A stretch of DNA of 64,000 bases from Rhizobiaceae bacterium (GTDB lineage Bacteria > Pseudomonadota > Alphaproteobacteria > Rhizobiales > Rhizobiaceae). Positions 35,231 to 44,673 of the stretch are shown piece by piece. Within the stretch, counting starts at the first letter, position 1, and every line of letters begins with the position of its first letter. A model generated the notes under the pieces. That model ran no database searches. It had not been told where the DNA came from and was given only the letters and a program-made list of their open reading frames with translations. The position numbers and the translations under genes are program-made. The stretch lies in NCBI GenBank assembly GCA_029233925.1, contig JARGOX010000015.1, positions 1 through 64,000 on the forward strand. Reading direction: 5' to 3'.

Positions 35231-37216
35231 CTAACCTATGCGGCCGGGTTTCATGCCAAGGACCAACTTGTCAAACACTTTGGCGGCAGCCTCTGCCTTG
35301 CGGATGACATTGTCCTTGTTCTTGTCCAGGCCAATGTTCTGATCATAGGCCCTGGTGCCTTTTTCAAACAGGATGAAGCCCTCCGGCTTGCCGACCGCGG
35401 CTGGCCAGAGAACCGCCATATAGACATCGCTCAAGGTCTGTAGCCGCTTGTTGCCCACCGACATCCTGAAATAGAGCTCGACGAAATCCAACTGCTCCAG
35501 GGCCGTCATTCGGGCGAGTTTGGCCGTCGTGGTGTTGAGCGCTCTTGCCGTGCTTGGCATGAACTGGATAAGCCCCGTCGCACCGCTTCCGGCCATGTTT
35601 TTTACATCAGGGCTGAATTTACCACCGGTTTCAAAGGCCATCACTGCCATCAGGTGATCCGGGTCGCATTGCAATCGCTTGGCGATGGCCCGCACTTTTG
35701 TCTTGAATTCAGGCCCGTGTTTTTTGTCCGTCACAGCCCCCCAGGCAATCTTGCCGTCGTCTGACGGCTGGCCCGGCGTATCGCTCCCGTCGGAAAAGAT
35801 GAGGCTTGCCGGAGAATTGCCGTTTTCGACAAATCCGGAACCACCGGATATGGCATCGTCAAAGTCAAAAATTGGCAGGGTCAATCCCAGTGCTTCCGCT
35901 GTCTCTGGCCCGACAATACCGTCATCGGCATTGTCGCCAAAGGCCTCGGTCTGAAAGTCAATGACAGCCTGAAATGTGGACGGCCCGAAATCTCCGTCTG
36001 CCACCATCTGCCGCGACAGGCGTGTTGCCAGAGCCCGCTGCAATTGCGCAACCAGCGGCCCTGCCGACCCCATGCGCAAAAGGACCGATTTGCCGGCGCA
36101 GCGGTTTTTGATCATCTGCTGGGCTTCTTCTGCCAGGAAGAGGACATATTCCGTATTGCTCTGTGTGCCCGTATCGCGCTGGAACGGCGCAATGAACTTT
36201 TTCCAGGGACCACGTTCGCTACCGGCAACGCCCTTTTTCACGGTCCCGGCAATTGTCTGACACCCGGCGCTGGAGAAGCGCGCATCTGGAATATTGCCAT
36301 CCGCGCCCATGTGAAAAGCGCAGTGAATATTGTCACCGGCGACCCGGCCGACCTCCCAGCGATCGTCAAGATCAAAGTCGGCATCATCGCCGGTACGCTG
36401 AATGGTAATTGCGCAATCCTGACGCAGCGCCCAGTGGCCGTTGGGCCCTTCCGCCCGCTTGTGCCAGTTGGCCGCATAGTTCTTGTAGCGACCGCGGCCC
36501 ATCTGATTGACACCCTTGCCGCCACCGCTGACCTTGCTCTCGACAATCGTGTGATAGGGAACGGTTGAGCCTGGATAGAGCGCCAGTCCGCCATTGGGGC
36601 GCCATTGACCGATCGTGCAATTCATCGTCCGATAATTGATATCCCGCAGGACAATTTCATGGCCGGCAGCAAATCCCGTGCCGGAATAATCAACCGGACG
36701 ACAACCGCGCAGGCCAAAAACAATGATGCCCCTTCCGTCAATCGGGAACTGCGAACGCTTCCACAAGGCCAGGAGGTGGGCCTCGGTCAGGACAAGCGCC
36801 CCACCATCGGGTGGACCCGGATCATCCGTACTGACTTCGTCGACTACAATGGGCGGCGGTGGGTTATTGACGGGCACTTGCGGGCTGGTATCGGCGGCAT
36901 CCGGTTCTTCTTCAGACGAATCCGACAGGATTTCGCTGATCTGCTTTTTCAGTTTGTCGAGTGTAATGCCTGACACTGTGCCATTGCCAGACGCAGCGTG
37001 TCCGTCAATTTTCAGCCGCAGGGCGGTTATTTCCGCTGCCAGTTCACCAAGCCCGATCAGTGCCAGTTGGTCCAGCAAATCGTCCATTTCTCCGGCGATG
37101 CCCTCCAGACGGCGCATTTCAGCTTCGTCACCCGCAGCTTCCGCCTTTTCAAAAGGCTCCAGAAGCGATTCCCTTAGCGTGATGAGTTGGCGTTCCAACT
37201 GAGCTCTGGTTGTCAT
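35231..37216 (-). CDS. Multidomain cell-wall hydrolase with SLT and peptidoglycan-binding domains, no signal peptide
   Basis: A 661-residue protein. Residues 1-100 are helical and charged, a possible coiled coil, followed by a Pro-rich linker (111-135). The middle part (about 160-345) contains HTIVESKV and SSAGCQ at 315-320, with His298 and His302 nearby, recalling peptidoglycan amidase/peptidase cores. A PG_binding_1 domain covers about 378-445 (VADGDFGPSTFQAVIDFQ). A lytic-transglycosylase domain ends it, with catalytic Glu529 in MAFETGGKFSP and GLIQFMPSTA. No Sec or Tat signal is seen. GAGGT precedes the ATG. It follows a lipoprotein gene by 11 bases and is probably co-transcribed. Confidence 0.75.
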   Translation of the reverse strand: MTTRAQLERQLITLRESLLEPFEKAEAAGDEAEMRRLEGIAGEMDDLLDQLALIGLGELAAEITALRLKIDGHAASGNGTVSGITLDKLKKQISEILSDSSEEEPDAADTSPQVPVNNPPPPIVVDEVSTDDPGPPDGGALVLTEAHLLALWKRSQFPIDGRGIIVFGLRGCRPVDYSGTGFAAGHEIVLRDINYRTMNCTIGQWRPNGGLALYPGSTVPYHTIVESKVSGGGKGVNQMGRGRYKNYAANWHKRAEGPNGHWALRQDCAITIQRTGDDADFDLDDRWEVGRVAGDNIHCAFHMGADGNIPDARFSSAGCQTIAGTVKKGVAGSERGPWKKFIAPFQRDTGTQSNTEYVLFLAEEAQQMIKNRCAGKSVLLRMGSAGPLVAQLQRALATRLSRQMVADGDFGPSTFQAVIDFQTEAFGDNADDGIVGPETAEALGLTLPIFDFDDAISGGSGFVENGNSPASLIFSDGSDTPGQPSDDGKIAWGAVTDKKHGPEFKTKVRAIAKRLQCDPDHLMAVMAFETGGKFSPDVKNMAGSGATGLIQFMPSTARALNTTTAKLARMTALEQLDFVELYFRMSVGNKRLQTLSDVYMAVLWPAAVGKPEGFILFEKGTRAYDQNIGLDKNKDNVIRKAEAAAKVFDKLVLGMKPGRIG

Positions 37217-37227
37217 GGTTCACCTCG

Positions 37228-38082
37228 TTATTGTGGTCTCGTGGCGTCACGCACCCTTTCGGCCAGAACGCGCAGATCGACGGACGCATCCATCAGGACG
37301 GTGGCGTCAGAGGCTGACGCGCCAGCCAGAACGACCCTTGTCGCTGCATCCATGGATAGCAATGTCTGGTCCATCAGGATGACCCAGCCTGCCAGCAATT
37401 TGCGATCAGCCTCAAGCTTGGGCATGTCGGCAGCCGGAATGCCGCGATTGCGGATGACACCGCGTTTGACATAGGAACGCTGGATCACCGTGTACATTTC
37501 CCTGGTACCATCGCGAAGGCGCACCAGCAGTGCGCGCATGTCCGGATAGGCCTGCAGCAATTTGCGCCGGAAAGCCGCCCGGTTGCGCAACTTCTGTATC
37601 TGTTCGGCCAGGGGCAGCAAACGCGAAGCCAGCGCCTGCGCGCCAGGAACGAATGTGGTTGATACACCGGCGACCACGGACAGTGCCTCTGCCGTCGCCA
37701 GCAGATTGGAATAGAGCGTACCGGCACGGCTTGTCAGTGCGGCGGCAGATTCCCCATTGGCCAGCCCTGCCAGCATGGCGTTGTAGGTGGTCACGGCGTT
37801 GAGACCCGAGCGGATCGCTCCGGTCAGCGGCGGATCACCGGCGTCAACATAGTAGGAGGCCTTGTCGGGATCGAATTCGAAGGCGCCCGACAGGCTCGGG
37901 TCACTGCGGCGCGCCACCACGCGTTCGGCCCTTGCAAGTCGATCCAGAACCCGATCCGCCTCGACTGCCTGCGCCTGATAGGCTTGTTCATAGAGCTGAA
38001 AATCGGCAATGCCGGTTGTGCAGGCCGAGAGTATCGGCAAGATGACCAGGGTCAGAATTGCGACCGATCGCAGAACGTTCAT
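37228..38082 (-). CDS. Lipoprotein of unknown function
   Basis: A 284-residue lipoprotein. The N-terminus MNVLRSVAILTLVILPILSA is a type II signal peptide, with the lipobox LSAC at residues 18-21. The mature part is mostly helical and Ala/Leu/Arg-rich, with long coiled-coil-like stretches (VEADRVLDRLARAERVVARR). It resembles no family I can name. It stands first in a unit with the leaderless cell-wall hydrolase. Confidence 0.7.
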   Translation of the reverse strand: MNVLRSVAILTLVILPILSACTTGIADFQLYEQAYQAQAVEADRVLDRLARAERVVARRSDPSLSGAFEFDPDKASYYVDAGDPPLTGAIRSGLNAVTTYNAMLAGLANGESAAALTSRAGTLYSNLLATAEALSVVAGVSTTFVPGAQALASRLLPLAEQIQKLRNRAAFRRKLLQAYPDMRALLVRLRDGTREMYTVIQRSYVKRGVIRNRGIPAADMPKLEADRKLLAGWVILMDQTLLSMDAATRVVLAGASASDATVLMDASVDLRVLAERVRDATRPQ

Positions 38083-38212
38083 AGCCCCCTCCCGTCATGG
38101 TTGATGACCACAATACAACCTATTTGATGTGAAAGCCAGCGTGGTGGCATCGGATCGGTTGTCAAGGCCGCTGGTAAAACCTGCTATGAGCAGGCAACTT
38201 CAACCCATGGCC

Positions 38213-40039
38213 TCAGAGGATCAATGCAGGCCCGAAGACGACCCCTGACCCCAGCAGAACCAGCAATGCCTTCATGCCGGCATTGCGACTGGCAATCAGA
38301 CCATGGGATATCAGGCCAAGGCCGACACTGATCTGACAGAGCGCAATGAGCGCTGGCAATGGGTCTTTTCCAAGCGCTATGATCGACGGGTTGGCGATCA
38401 TGGCGAGCGGTATGATATAGAGTCCGACGCCCAGCGCCATGGCGGTGACGGCGACCTTCAGCCAGTTCTCGCTGACCATTCCGGCGGCGATGAAAACCGC
38501 GCCGCAGACCGGCGGCGTGATGGTCGAAAGCAAGGCAAACCAGAAAACAAACAGATGCGCCTGCAGCGGTTGCAGCCCCAGTTGCGTGAGTGCAGGTCCC
38601 GCCACGGAAATGCAAATTACATAGGCCGCCGTGGTCGGCACCTCCATGCCAAGGATCAGGCAGGCCAATGCTGTCAGCAGCAAGGAGGGCCACAACAGCC
38701 CTCCAGAGCCAGACAGGATCAGCGAGGTGATCTTGATACCGAGGCCGGTAATCGACAAGACACCGATAATGATGGACGCGCACAGGATGATCGCGGCGAT
38801 CATCGAGACCTGACGGGCCGCAGTGATGACGGCATTCTCGATGCGCGCTCCGGTCCGCTTCAGATCAAAGGCAAAATCACTGCTGAACACCAACATCACG
38901 GCACCGGCGACAATTGCCATACAGGCCGCATATTGCGGCGTGTATTCAACAATGAACATGCCCCATATCAGCACGGAAAAGGGCACCAGAAAAAAACCGA
39001 CGGTGACAAGCACATCACGTATCGCAGGCGTCTCGTCCTTCGGTATGGATCGCAGATCATGCCGCTTTGCATAGGCGTTGATTCCCATCCAGACGGCGAA
39101 GAAGTAGAGCAAGGCCGGCAGCACGGCGGCGGCCATGATCGCAGGATAGGAAACGCCGGTCAGTTCCACCATGACGAAGGCGCCGGCCCCCATCAGGGGT
39201 GGCATGATCTGTCCACCTGAAGAGGCCACCGCCTCGACGGCAGCGGCCAGTCTTTTTGGATACCCAAGTCGTGTCATGGCTGGCAGGGTGATGGCGCCGG
39301 TCGAGGCGACATTGGCCGAGGCGGAGCCGGAAATGGAACCAAAAAGCGCCGACGAAATGACGGAGACCTTGGCCGCACCGCCTGTCAATCGGCCGGCAGC
39401 AGCCGTGGCAATATTCATGAAACCCTGGCCCGCCTCGCCGGCATTGAGCACAGCGCCAAATATGACGAAGATGGCGACCACACTGACAGACACGCCGGTA
39501 ATGCTGCCCCAAAGACCACCCTCGGCAATAGTCAAAGTACCCAGAAAGCTTGCGAGCGGCGTTCCCGAATGGCCAAATTCACCCGGAATATATTGGCCAA
39601 GGAGTCCGTAGAGAAGCGCCAGCGTAGCCACCAGCGGCAGCGGCCAACCTATGGCGCGGCGCGCGGCTTCCAGCACCACCAGCAGCAGCAGCGCTGCCAC
39701 GGCAATCTGCCCATTGCCTTCCAGAAATCCGTATTGATCCGACAGGGCGTTGTGTTGCAGGGCAATCCACCCACAGGCACTGACCCCGGTGATGGCCAAC
39801 ACAAGGCCGGACAGGCGCGAAACACCCGGTTTGGCTGCAAAGACCAATATCCATGGCAGGGCCAGCGCCATATGCAGGGGACGCGAGACAAGGTTCGAGA
39901 CCAGTCCGGAAAAAATCAGCCCCAGGTGAAACGACACCAGAAGGGCCGCCAGTACAAACCAGAAAACCCGCTCTGAGACATGGCCGGACTGTCGGGTCAT
40001 GATTGGACCCGCCGCCGACAATTCCGCACCCTGCCCCAT
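38213..40039 (-). CDS. TRAP transporter fused permease (DctQM type)
   Basis: A 608-residue inner-membrane protein in which the small (DctQ) and large (DctM) TRAP subunits are fused, as in TIGR02123-type proteins that work with TAXI binding proteins. About fifteen hydrophobic segments are visible. The large-subunit signature SALFGSISGSASANVASTGAITLPAM follows near residue 250, and the conserved GSGGLLWPSLLLTALACLILGMEVPTTAAYV lies near 460. The ATG at 40039 follows AAGGG. It is 42 bases downstream of the TAXI gene on the same strand. Confidence 0.88.
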   Translation of the reverse strand: MGQGAELSAAGPIMTRQSGHVSERVFWFVLAALLVSFHLGLIFSGLVSNLVSRPLHMALALPWILVFAAKPGVSRLSGLVLAITGVSACGWIALQHNALSDQYGFLEGNGQIAVAALLLLVVLEAARRAIGWPLPLVATLALLYGLLGQYIPGEFGHSGTPLASFLGTLTIAEGGLWGSITGVSVSVVAIFVIFGAVLNAGEAGQGFMNIATAAAGRLTGGAAKVSVISSALFGSISGSASANVASTGAITLPAMTRLGYPKRLAAAVEAVASSGGQIMPPLMGAGAFVMVELTGVSYPAIMAAAVLPALLYFFAVWMGINAYAKRHDLRSIPKDETPAIRDVLVTVGFFLVPFSVLIWGMFIVEYTPQYAACMAIVAGAVMLVFSSDFAFDLKRTGARIENAVITAARQVSMIAAIILCASIIIGVLSITGLGIKITSLILSGSGGLLWPSLLLTALACLILGMEVPTTAAYVICISVAGPALTQLGLQPLQAHLFVFWFALLSTITPPVCGAVFIAAGMVSENWLKVAVTAMALGVGLYIIPLAMIANPSIIALGKDPLPALIALCQISVGLGLISHGLIASRNAGMKALLVLLGSGVVFGPALIL

Positions 40040-40081
40040 GGTGTGCCCTTCAATGATCGTGCATTTTGGCTTGCGAGACGG

Positions 40082-41077
40082 CTAATCCTGCTTCTTGTCG
40101 ATCGGAAACCCGACTTCCTTGTAGAAACGCACCGCACCGGGGTGAATTTCACCCAGAATATTGGCCATCAACCGGTCATCGACACCTTTCCACCAGGATG
40201 CCGTTTGTCCCATGGTTTCCACCTGGCCCCAGAACGTCTTGGTCAGCAGATAGGCCGTGTCGTCATCCATGTCCGTTGTCGTATAGGCGACCACCGGCAG
40301 GGAGGTTGTTTGGACATCGTCGGGTTGGCCCACATAGGTTCCGCCTGGTATCACCATACGTGTGCGCTTGGTTTCGGCCACTTCATGCCCGTCCATCGAC
40401 AACAGGACCACCGGGGTTGATGCTGCGGCCTCGATCACATTGGGGGCGGGCCAGGATCCGGCCGTCACGAAACCGTCGATCTGGCCATTTTTCAGAGCGG
40501 CGACGGCATTTGAGATCTCCGCATCGGCGATATCCACCTTGCCCTCAAGGCCGAAGAGCTTGATGTATTTCGCCCCTTCCCGGGCGCCGAACGAGCCTTT
40601 GCCGAGCAACAGTTTCTTGCCGCTCAACCCCGCATAATCAACCGTGCCGCTCTTTTTGGACATGACAAAATGCATGGTCAGCGACGGTATGGGAAAAAGT
40701 GCCCGGATATTATCAAATTTGCGGCTTTCCTTGCCCTCGAACATCGCCTTGCCATCCTGGGCAAGGGAGACGAGCGATGGCGGTGTGGTGAAAACGTAGT
40801 CAGCGCCACGGGCCTTGACCTCCATCACGTTTTGAACCGATCCCTGACTTTCTTCCACCGTGACGATGATCGCGCCATTGGATGCTGCTTTCATTGCCTC
40901 GGCGATCTGCACGCCCATCTGATAGTAGGACGAACTGCTCTTGGCCGATTTATAGGTAATGCGCGTATCGGCCTGTGACGGCATGGTCATTGCCAGAGTC
41001 GTGGCCAGAGTCGTGGCCAGAATCGTGACCAGTGATAGTCCGGTCGCAAGACCCAGCGATCTGATTGAAAGTGTCAT
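40082..41077 (-). CDS. TAXI family TRAP solute-binding protein
   Basis: A 331-residue periplasmic binding protein. The signal peptide is MTLSIRSLGLATGLSLVTIL plus an unusual ATTLATTLAM stretch encoded by a tandem DNA repeat. The mature TAXI core includes SAKSSSSYYQMGVQIAEAM, then VTVEESQGSVQNVMEVKARGADYVFTTP, and GKGSFGAREGAKYI. It captures an acidic solute and hands it to the fused permease downstream. The ATG at 41077 follows GGAGGAAA at eight bases. The solute is unknown. Confidence 0.88.
   Translation of the reverse strand: MTLSIRSLGLATGLSLVTILATTLATTLAMTMPSQADTRITYKSAKSSSSYYQMGVQIAEAMKAASNGAIIVTVEESQGSVQNVMEVKARGADYVFTTPPSLVSLAQDGKAMFEGKESRKFDNIRALFPIPSLTMHFVMSKKSGTVDYAGLSGKKLLLGKGSFGAREGAKYIKLFGLEGKVDIADAEISNAVAALKNGQIDGFVTAGSWPAPNVIEAAASTPVVLLSMDGHEVAETKRTRMVIPGGTYVGQPDDVQTTSLPVVAYTTTDMDDDTAYLLTKTFWGQVETMGQTASWWKGVDDRLMANILGEIHPGAVRFYKEVGFPIDKKQD
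40992..41027. repeat. Three tandem 12-bp units in the TAXI signal peptide
   Basis: GCCAGAGTCGTG at 40992-41003, an identical copy at 41004-41015 and GCCAGAATCGTG at 41016-41027 (one change). They stay in frame and encode repeated Thr-Leu-Ala-Thr in the hydrophobic part of the signal peptide. Confidence 0.85.
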
Positions 41078-41493
41078 ATGGTTTTCCTCCGCGTGTGCGT
41101 GAAAATGGTGCACAAGAATTACTGCCGACAGTAACCCGCGTTTTGCATTGGCGAAAGGCCCGACGACTTAGAAGAAGCGCGAACATGGCTCCATCTTTGC
41201 TTCCAAAGAGATTCAAGTTTGTCCTTCAGGCAATTGAGTTCATGTATTTTTCGCGGTTGCAACGGCCAGCTGGTCAGGTGCCAAAGAACCATCCGCGCTC
41301 AGCAAAATCGCGCACCAGCAGATTGCTGTAATGTCATCCAGCGCAATCTTTGTCCCCTATGCCCCTCATCAACACTCGCGCCGAAAAACGGCGTTGCGTC
41401 GCTTGCCCGGCCAACCAAAGCGCGCCGCGCGGCGTGCCCGGCCGGCGGACAGGTTGGACTCATCAGACCAGTCATAATTTTCGATCTTTGGTC
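41078..41493. other. Intergenic region with GC-rich palindrome
   Basis: No gene is recognised. A perfect 12-bp palindrome CGCCGCGCGGCG lies at 41423-41434, and TGCCCGGCC occurs twice around it (near 41404 and 41435). No T-run follows, so it is not a typical terminator. Both flanking genes are on the minus strand, so it should carry the promoter of the TAXI gene. Confidence 0.4.
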
Positions 41494-42015
41494 TTAATCC
41501 TGAACGGGCGTAAAAATTTCAATCGTATGAGCAAAGACGCCAGCCTTAAGTTTATTGGATGTTACGGTGCCGTAGGCGCCAACATATTTGCCGGTGCCGC
41601 CGGTAATAGCCAAACCCAGATGCTTCCAGGCTTCTGAGTTGGCCGGCCATTTCGGATGCGAAATATAGCTGGATATGCCGGACGCTATGATCTGACCTTC
41701 ATCAAGCAGGAAAACCAGATTTCGGTGCCGAACTTCTTCTTCACCATCGTCGGGAGATGCATCCCATAGTGTCGTGGCTCCATAGACAATACCGGCTTGC
41801 TGATCATTCTTGAGAAAAAGTTCACCCTCGAAATACAAGGCCGCTCCGGTTGCCTTAGGCTCAATACCCGGATGATGATTCAGCGTTGCGCCGCGTTGCT
41901 CCAATACAATCGTTTCTTTTGCAATCGATATTCTCAGCTCTTCGCTGGCTATGGCAGCTCCAGAGACGATCACCATGCAAAGCAAGGTAAATGCATGCAA
42001 AATCTTCAATATCAT
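41494..42015 (-). CDS. Dirigent/allene-oxide-cyclase-like secreted protein
   Basis: A 173-residue exported protein with a signal peptide (MILKILHAFTLLCMVIVSGA, cleaved near AIAS). The mature part reads like an allene-oxide-cyclase/dirigent beta-barrel: YFEGELFLKNDQQAGIVYG, RNLVFLLDEGQIIASG, then the characteristic AITGGTGKYVGAYGTVTSN. The fold is best known from plants, where dirigent proteins guide radical coupling; bacterial members are mostly uncharacterised. GAGGGA precedes the ATG at 42015. Confidence 0.72.
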   Translation of the reverse strand: MILKILHAFTLLCMVIVSGAAIASEELRISIAKETIVLEQRGATLNHHPGIEPKATGAALYFEGELFLKNDQQAGIVYGATTLWDASPDDGEEEVRHRNLVFLLDEGQIIASGISSYISHPKWPANSEAWKHLGLAITGGTGKYVGAYGTVTSNKLKAGVFAHTIEIFTPVQD

Positions 42016-42355
42016 TCTATTTCCCTCAGGCCGCATAACTTAAGTTGGGTGACATTCCCCAAGGAGCTGCGACGTCAAGGTGAACTAGCCACGTTCTGGC
42101 TATTTTGGCAACATTGCCCTGGCTCTTTACCAAAGATCGATGATCGCGCCCCATCTGATGAGCAAGGCCTGCCAGCCGCGTATGCAGGCTGACCACTTCG
42201 TCCAGTTCGCAATTGAGCAGCAAATCGCCGTAAGATTGGACACCGACGCATTGCTGCCGTTTTGATGAATTGGGATGAGAACGAGCAAACCGGAGCCGTG
42301 CGTAGGTGAATTTGTAAAGCCCCTTGGGATATTCTGCAGGCTCGATGGAGAGGGC
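42016..42355. other. 340-bp divergent gap
   Basis: Between the dirigent-like gene (minus) and the Gfo/Idh gene (plus). No coding frame or repeat stands out. The ribosome site GGAGAGG for the Gfo/Idh gene is at its right end. Confidence 0.4.
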
Positions 42356-43414
42356 GTGGCAAAACAGATGGCAAATCGCATTCGTTGGGGATTGGTGGGC
42401 ACCGGGACGATTGCACATAGTTTTGCCCGGGATATAGAAAGAACGTCCGGTGCCGAACTGGTTGCCGTGTGTTCCAGAGACAGAGTCCGTGCAACGGAAT
42501 TTGCCAGGCACCATGGCGTGGTGGGTGTTTTCACCGAATTGGATGCCATGCTCGCGAAAGGCGCGATTGATGCTCTCTATCTGGCAACGCCCAGCGCTGT
42601 TCATCACGAACAGGCGATCTCGGCGCTGATTGCAGGCAAGCCTGTGCTTGTTGAAAAGCCGTTGTCAGTCGATGCACAACAGGCCCGCGAAATGGTTCGT
42701 ATAGCGCAAAAGCAGGGCGTCTTTTTGATGGAGGCCCTGTGGACCCGGTATCTGCCGGCCATTCGCGCCATTCGAGCCATTCTGGACGCAGGCACAATTG
42801 GCACAATCAAAGGATTTGAGGCAAATCTGGCGTTCAGGCAGAAATATGACCGAAACAATCGGTTCTTCTCTCCGGAACTGGGCGGCGGATCTCTACTGGA
42901 TCTGGGTGTCTATCCCCTATCACTGGCCCTCTATTTGCTTGGCCTGCCGCTGGCCTCGCGGGGCAATTGGCGCGCGGCGCCTTCCGGTGTCGACCGGTTG
43001 GCCCGCGTCACACTTTTCTATCGCGGATATCAGGCCCTGCTTTCCTGTGGATTTGAACGAAACGGCGCCAACCTGTGCATCATTCGCGGCAGCAGCGGCA
43101 TGATCGTGATCGATGGACCTTTTCTGCAGGCAAAAGGTTTTTTCGTCATTCGCAATGCCATGATTGCCACGATATTTGCTGCGGCCAGCAGTCCGATTGC
43201 AGCGCGCCTGTTGCGAAAACTGTTGCTGAAAATACCGCTGCGGGGCGTCGAGCGGCATTTCCATGACTTTCAAGGAGACGGTCTGCAGTTCGAGATTGAC
43301 GCGGCAAGCACGGCCATAAAGGACGATCTGATCGAAGAACCGCTCATGGTGCATCAGCACAGTATCGCCGTTCAGGACATCATCCGGTCCGTGCTGGCCA
43401 ACAGGCCCGTTTAA
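42356..43414 (+). CDS. Gfo/Idh/MocA family oxidoreductase
   Basis: A 352-residue NAD(P)-dependent oxidoreductase. The Rossmann fold starts IRWGLVGTGTIAHSFARDIE, and the family lysine is in VLVEKPLSVDA (EKP motif). The C-terminal substrate domain has GGGSLLDLGVYPLSLALYLLG, with the conserved D-x-G-x-Y. A GTG at 42356 is five bases after GGAG and is favoured; an ATG at 42368 is an alternative. It is convergent with a second Gfo/Idh gene. Substrate unknown, probably a sugar or inositol-type compound. Confidence 0.86.
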   Translation: MAKQMANRIRWGLVGTGTIAHSFARDIERTSGAELVAVCSRDRVRATEFARHHGVVGVFTELDAMLAKGAIDALYLATPSAVHHEQAISALIAGKPVLVEKPLSVDAQQAREMVRIAQKQGVFLMEALWTRYLPAIRAIRAILDAGTIGTIKGFEANLAFRQKYDRNNRFFSPELGGGSLLDLGVYPLSLALYLLGLPLASRGNWRAAPSGVDRLARVTLFYRGYQALLSCGFERNGANLCIIRGSSGMIVIDGPFLQAKGFFVIRNAMIATIFAAASSPIAARLLRKLLLKIPLRGVERHFHDFQGDGLQFEIDAASTAIKDDLIEEPLMVHQHSIAVQDIIRSVLANRPV

Positions 43415-43425
43415 TACCTGACAGT

Positions 43426-44580
43426 TCAAGCGCTCTGCAAATCAAAGCTGTGCAACGGGACATAGGAGGGATCTCCGCGGTTCAGCGCCAAAGTCACCTC
43501 ACTCATATGCATGGCAACATTTGCGCTGAAAAACGCCGGGCTGCCGCCCCCAATGCCGGCAGCCTGTTTGGCAATGCCGCGGGCAAAATCAATTCTTGAC
43601 GGGTAAAGTGGCAATTTCAATCCACGTTCATCTGCATCGCTGCGGACGACCTCCCCGGACGCCACATTCAAAGGCAGAGCCTGTTGTCGCCGCCTTTCGA
43701 TGCGGCCTGCGACACGCGTAAGCAAATTTTTCGCCCTGTCCGGCGTGGTCAGATTGATCGAAGAATAATGATCCCAGAGGTCACGCACAACAAGCATGCC
43801 CCTGTCGCCCATGATTGTCAGGGAGCGTTTGCGTTCACTGGCCAGCCCGCAGGTCAGACGCGCGGCTATGCCGTTGTCGAATTGCAGCAGGCCCATCGTC
43901 AGATCCGGACCAAGGGTCAGGGTCTCGGTGCCCTTGCCCTTGTCAGGAAAAACCAGCGACGCATTTGCAGCAACATGTCGCACGGGGCCAAACAGAGCCA
44001 GCATCCAGCTCAGCGCATAACCGGCGTGTTCCAGCGTGCAGCCCAGCTCGAATTCATGGAGACCTGGCCAATGGGCACCTGAGACACTTCTCCATTCCCG
44101 CCAATTGTCCCAGTGGACCGGACCATCCTCCATTTCTGCGTAGACCGCATGGGGCGTGCCGATCCGGCCTTCCGCCAACAGGCGGGCACAGTGATGAAAT
44201 GCAGCGCTGTGTGCATTGGCTGGCGCCGAACACAGGCTCAAAGCCCGTTCCTTGGCTTTTGCGCCAAGCGCCGCAATCTGCTCCGGCTGCATGGCCAGCG
44301 GCTTTTCGCTGTAGACATGTTTGCCGGCATCAAGCGCGCGGGAGCTCATCTCAAAATGACTTTGCGGATTTGTCAGATTGACGACAATCGCAACCCGCCG
44401 ATCCCCCAGAACCGCATCAAAGCTTTCAAAGGCCTGCACATCATAAAATGCGCAAAATTGTTCCAATCGGTGCGGATTTTGGTCCCAGACCCCGATGAGC
44501 TGCAATTCGGGATGATTGGCCAGAGTCGTCATATAGTAGTCTGCGACGAAGCCGGTTCCGACAAAAGCTACTCCGGTCAT
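43426..44580 (-). CDS. Gfo/Idh/MocA family oxidoreductase
   Basis: A 384-residue relative of the preceding enzyme on the other strand. It has MTGVAFVGTGFVADYYMTTL at the N-terminus, HVYSEKPLAMQPEQ with the EKP motif, and LHEFELGCTLEHAGYALSWMLALFG in the position of the D/E-x-G-x-H/Y region. The ATG at 44580 follows AGGAG at eight bases. It lies downstream of the D-2-hydroxyacid dehydrogenase on the same strand, 93 bases away. Confidence 0.86.
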   Translation of the reverse strand: MTGVAFVGTGFVADYYMTTLANHPELQLIGVWDQNPHRLEQFCAFYDVQAFESFDAVLGDRRVAIVVNLTNPQSHFEMSSRALDAGKHVYSEKPLAMQPEQIAALGAKAKERALSLCSAPANAHSAAFHHCARLLAEGRIGTPHAVYAEMEDGPVHWDNWREWRSVSGAHWPGLHEFELGCTLEHAGYALSWMLALFGPVRHVAANASLVFPDKGKGTETLTLGPDLTMGLLQFDNGIAARLTCGLASERKRSLTIMGDRGMLVVRDLWDHYSSINLTTPDRAKNLLTRVAGRIERRRQQALPLNVASGEVVRSDADERGLKLPLYPSRIDFARGIAKQAAGIGGGSPAFFSANVAMHMSEVTLALNRGDPSYVPLHSFDLQSA

Positions 44581-44673
44581 GGGTGGCGCTCCTGAATTGT
44601 TTCCATGCGGCACGGGATGAATCCGGTCAGTCTAAAGCTCTAACACTTAAAAACAGCTAATGTTGATCGAGGT

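Noticed and set aside
38303-39220. 305-codon plus-strand frame opposite the TRAP permease
   Set aside because: It is very rich in Asp, Arg, Gln and His, as expected for the complement of a hydrophobic coding sequence, and has no homology.
41423-41434. CGCCGCGCGGCG as a terminator
   Set aside because: It is a perfect palindrome but has no loop and no T-run on either side.
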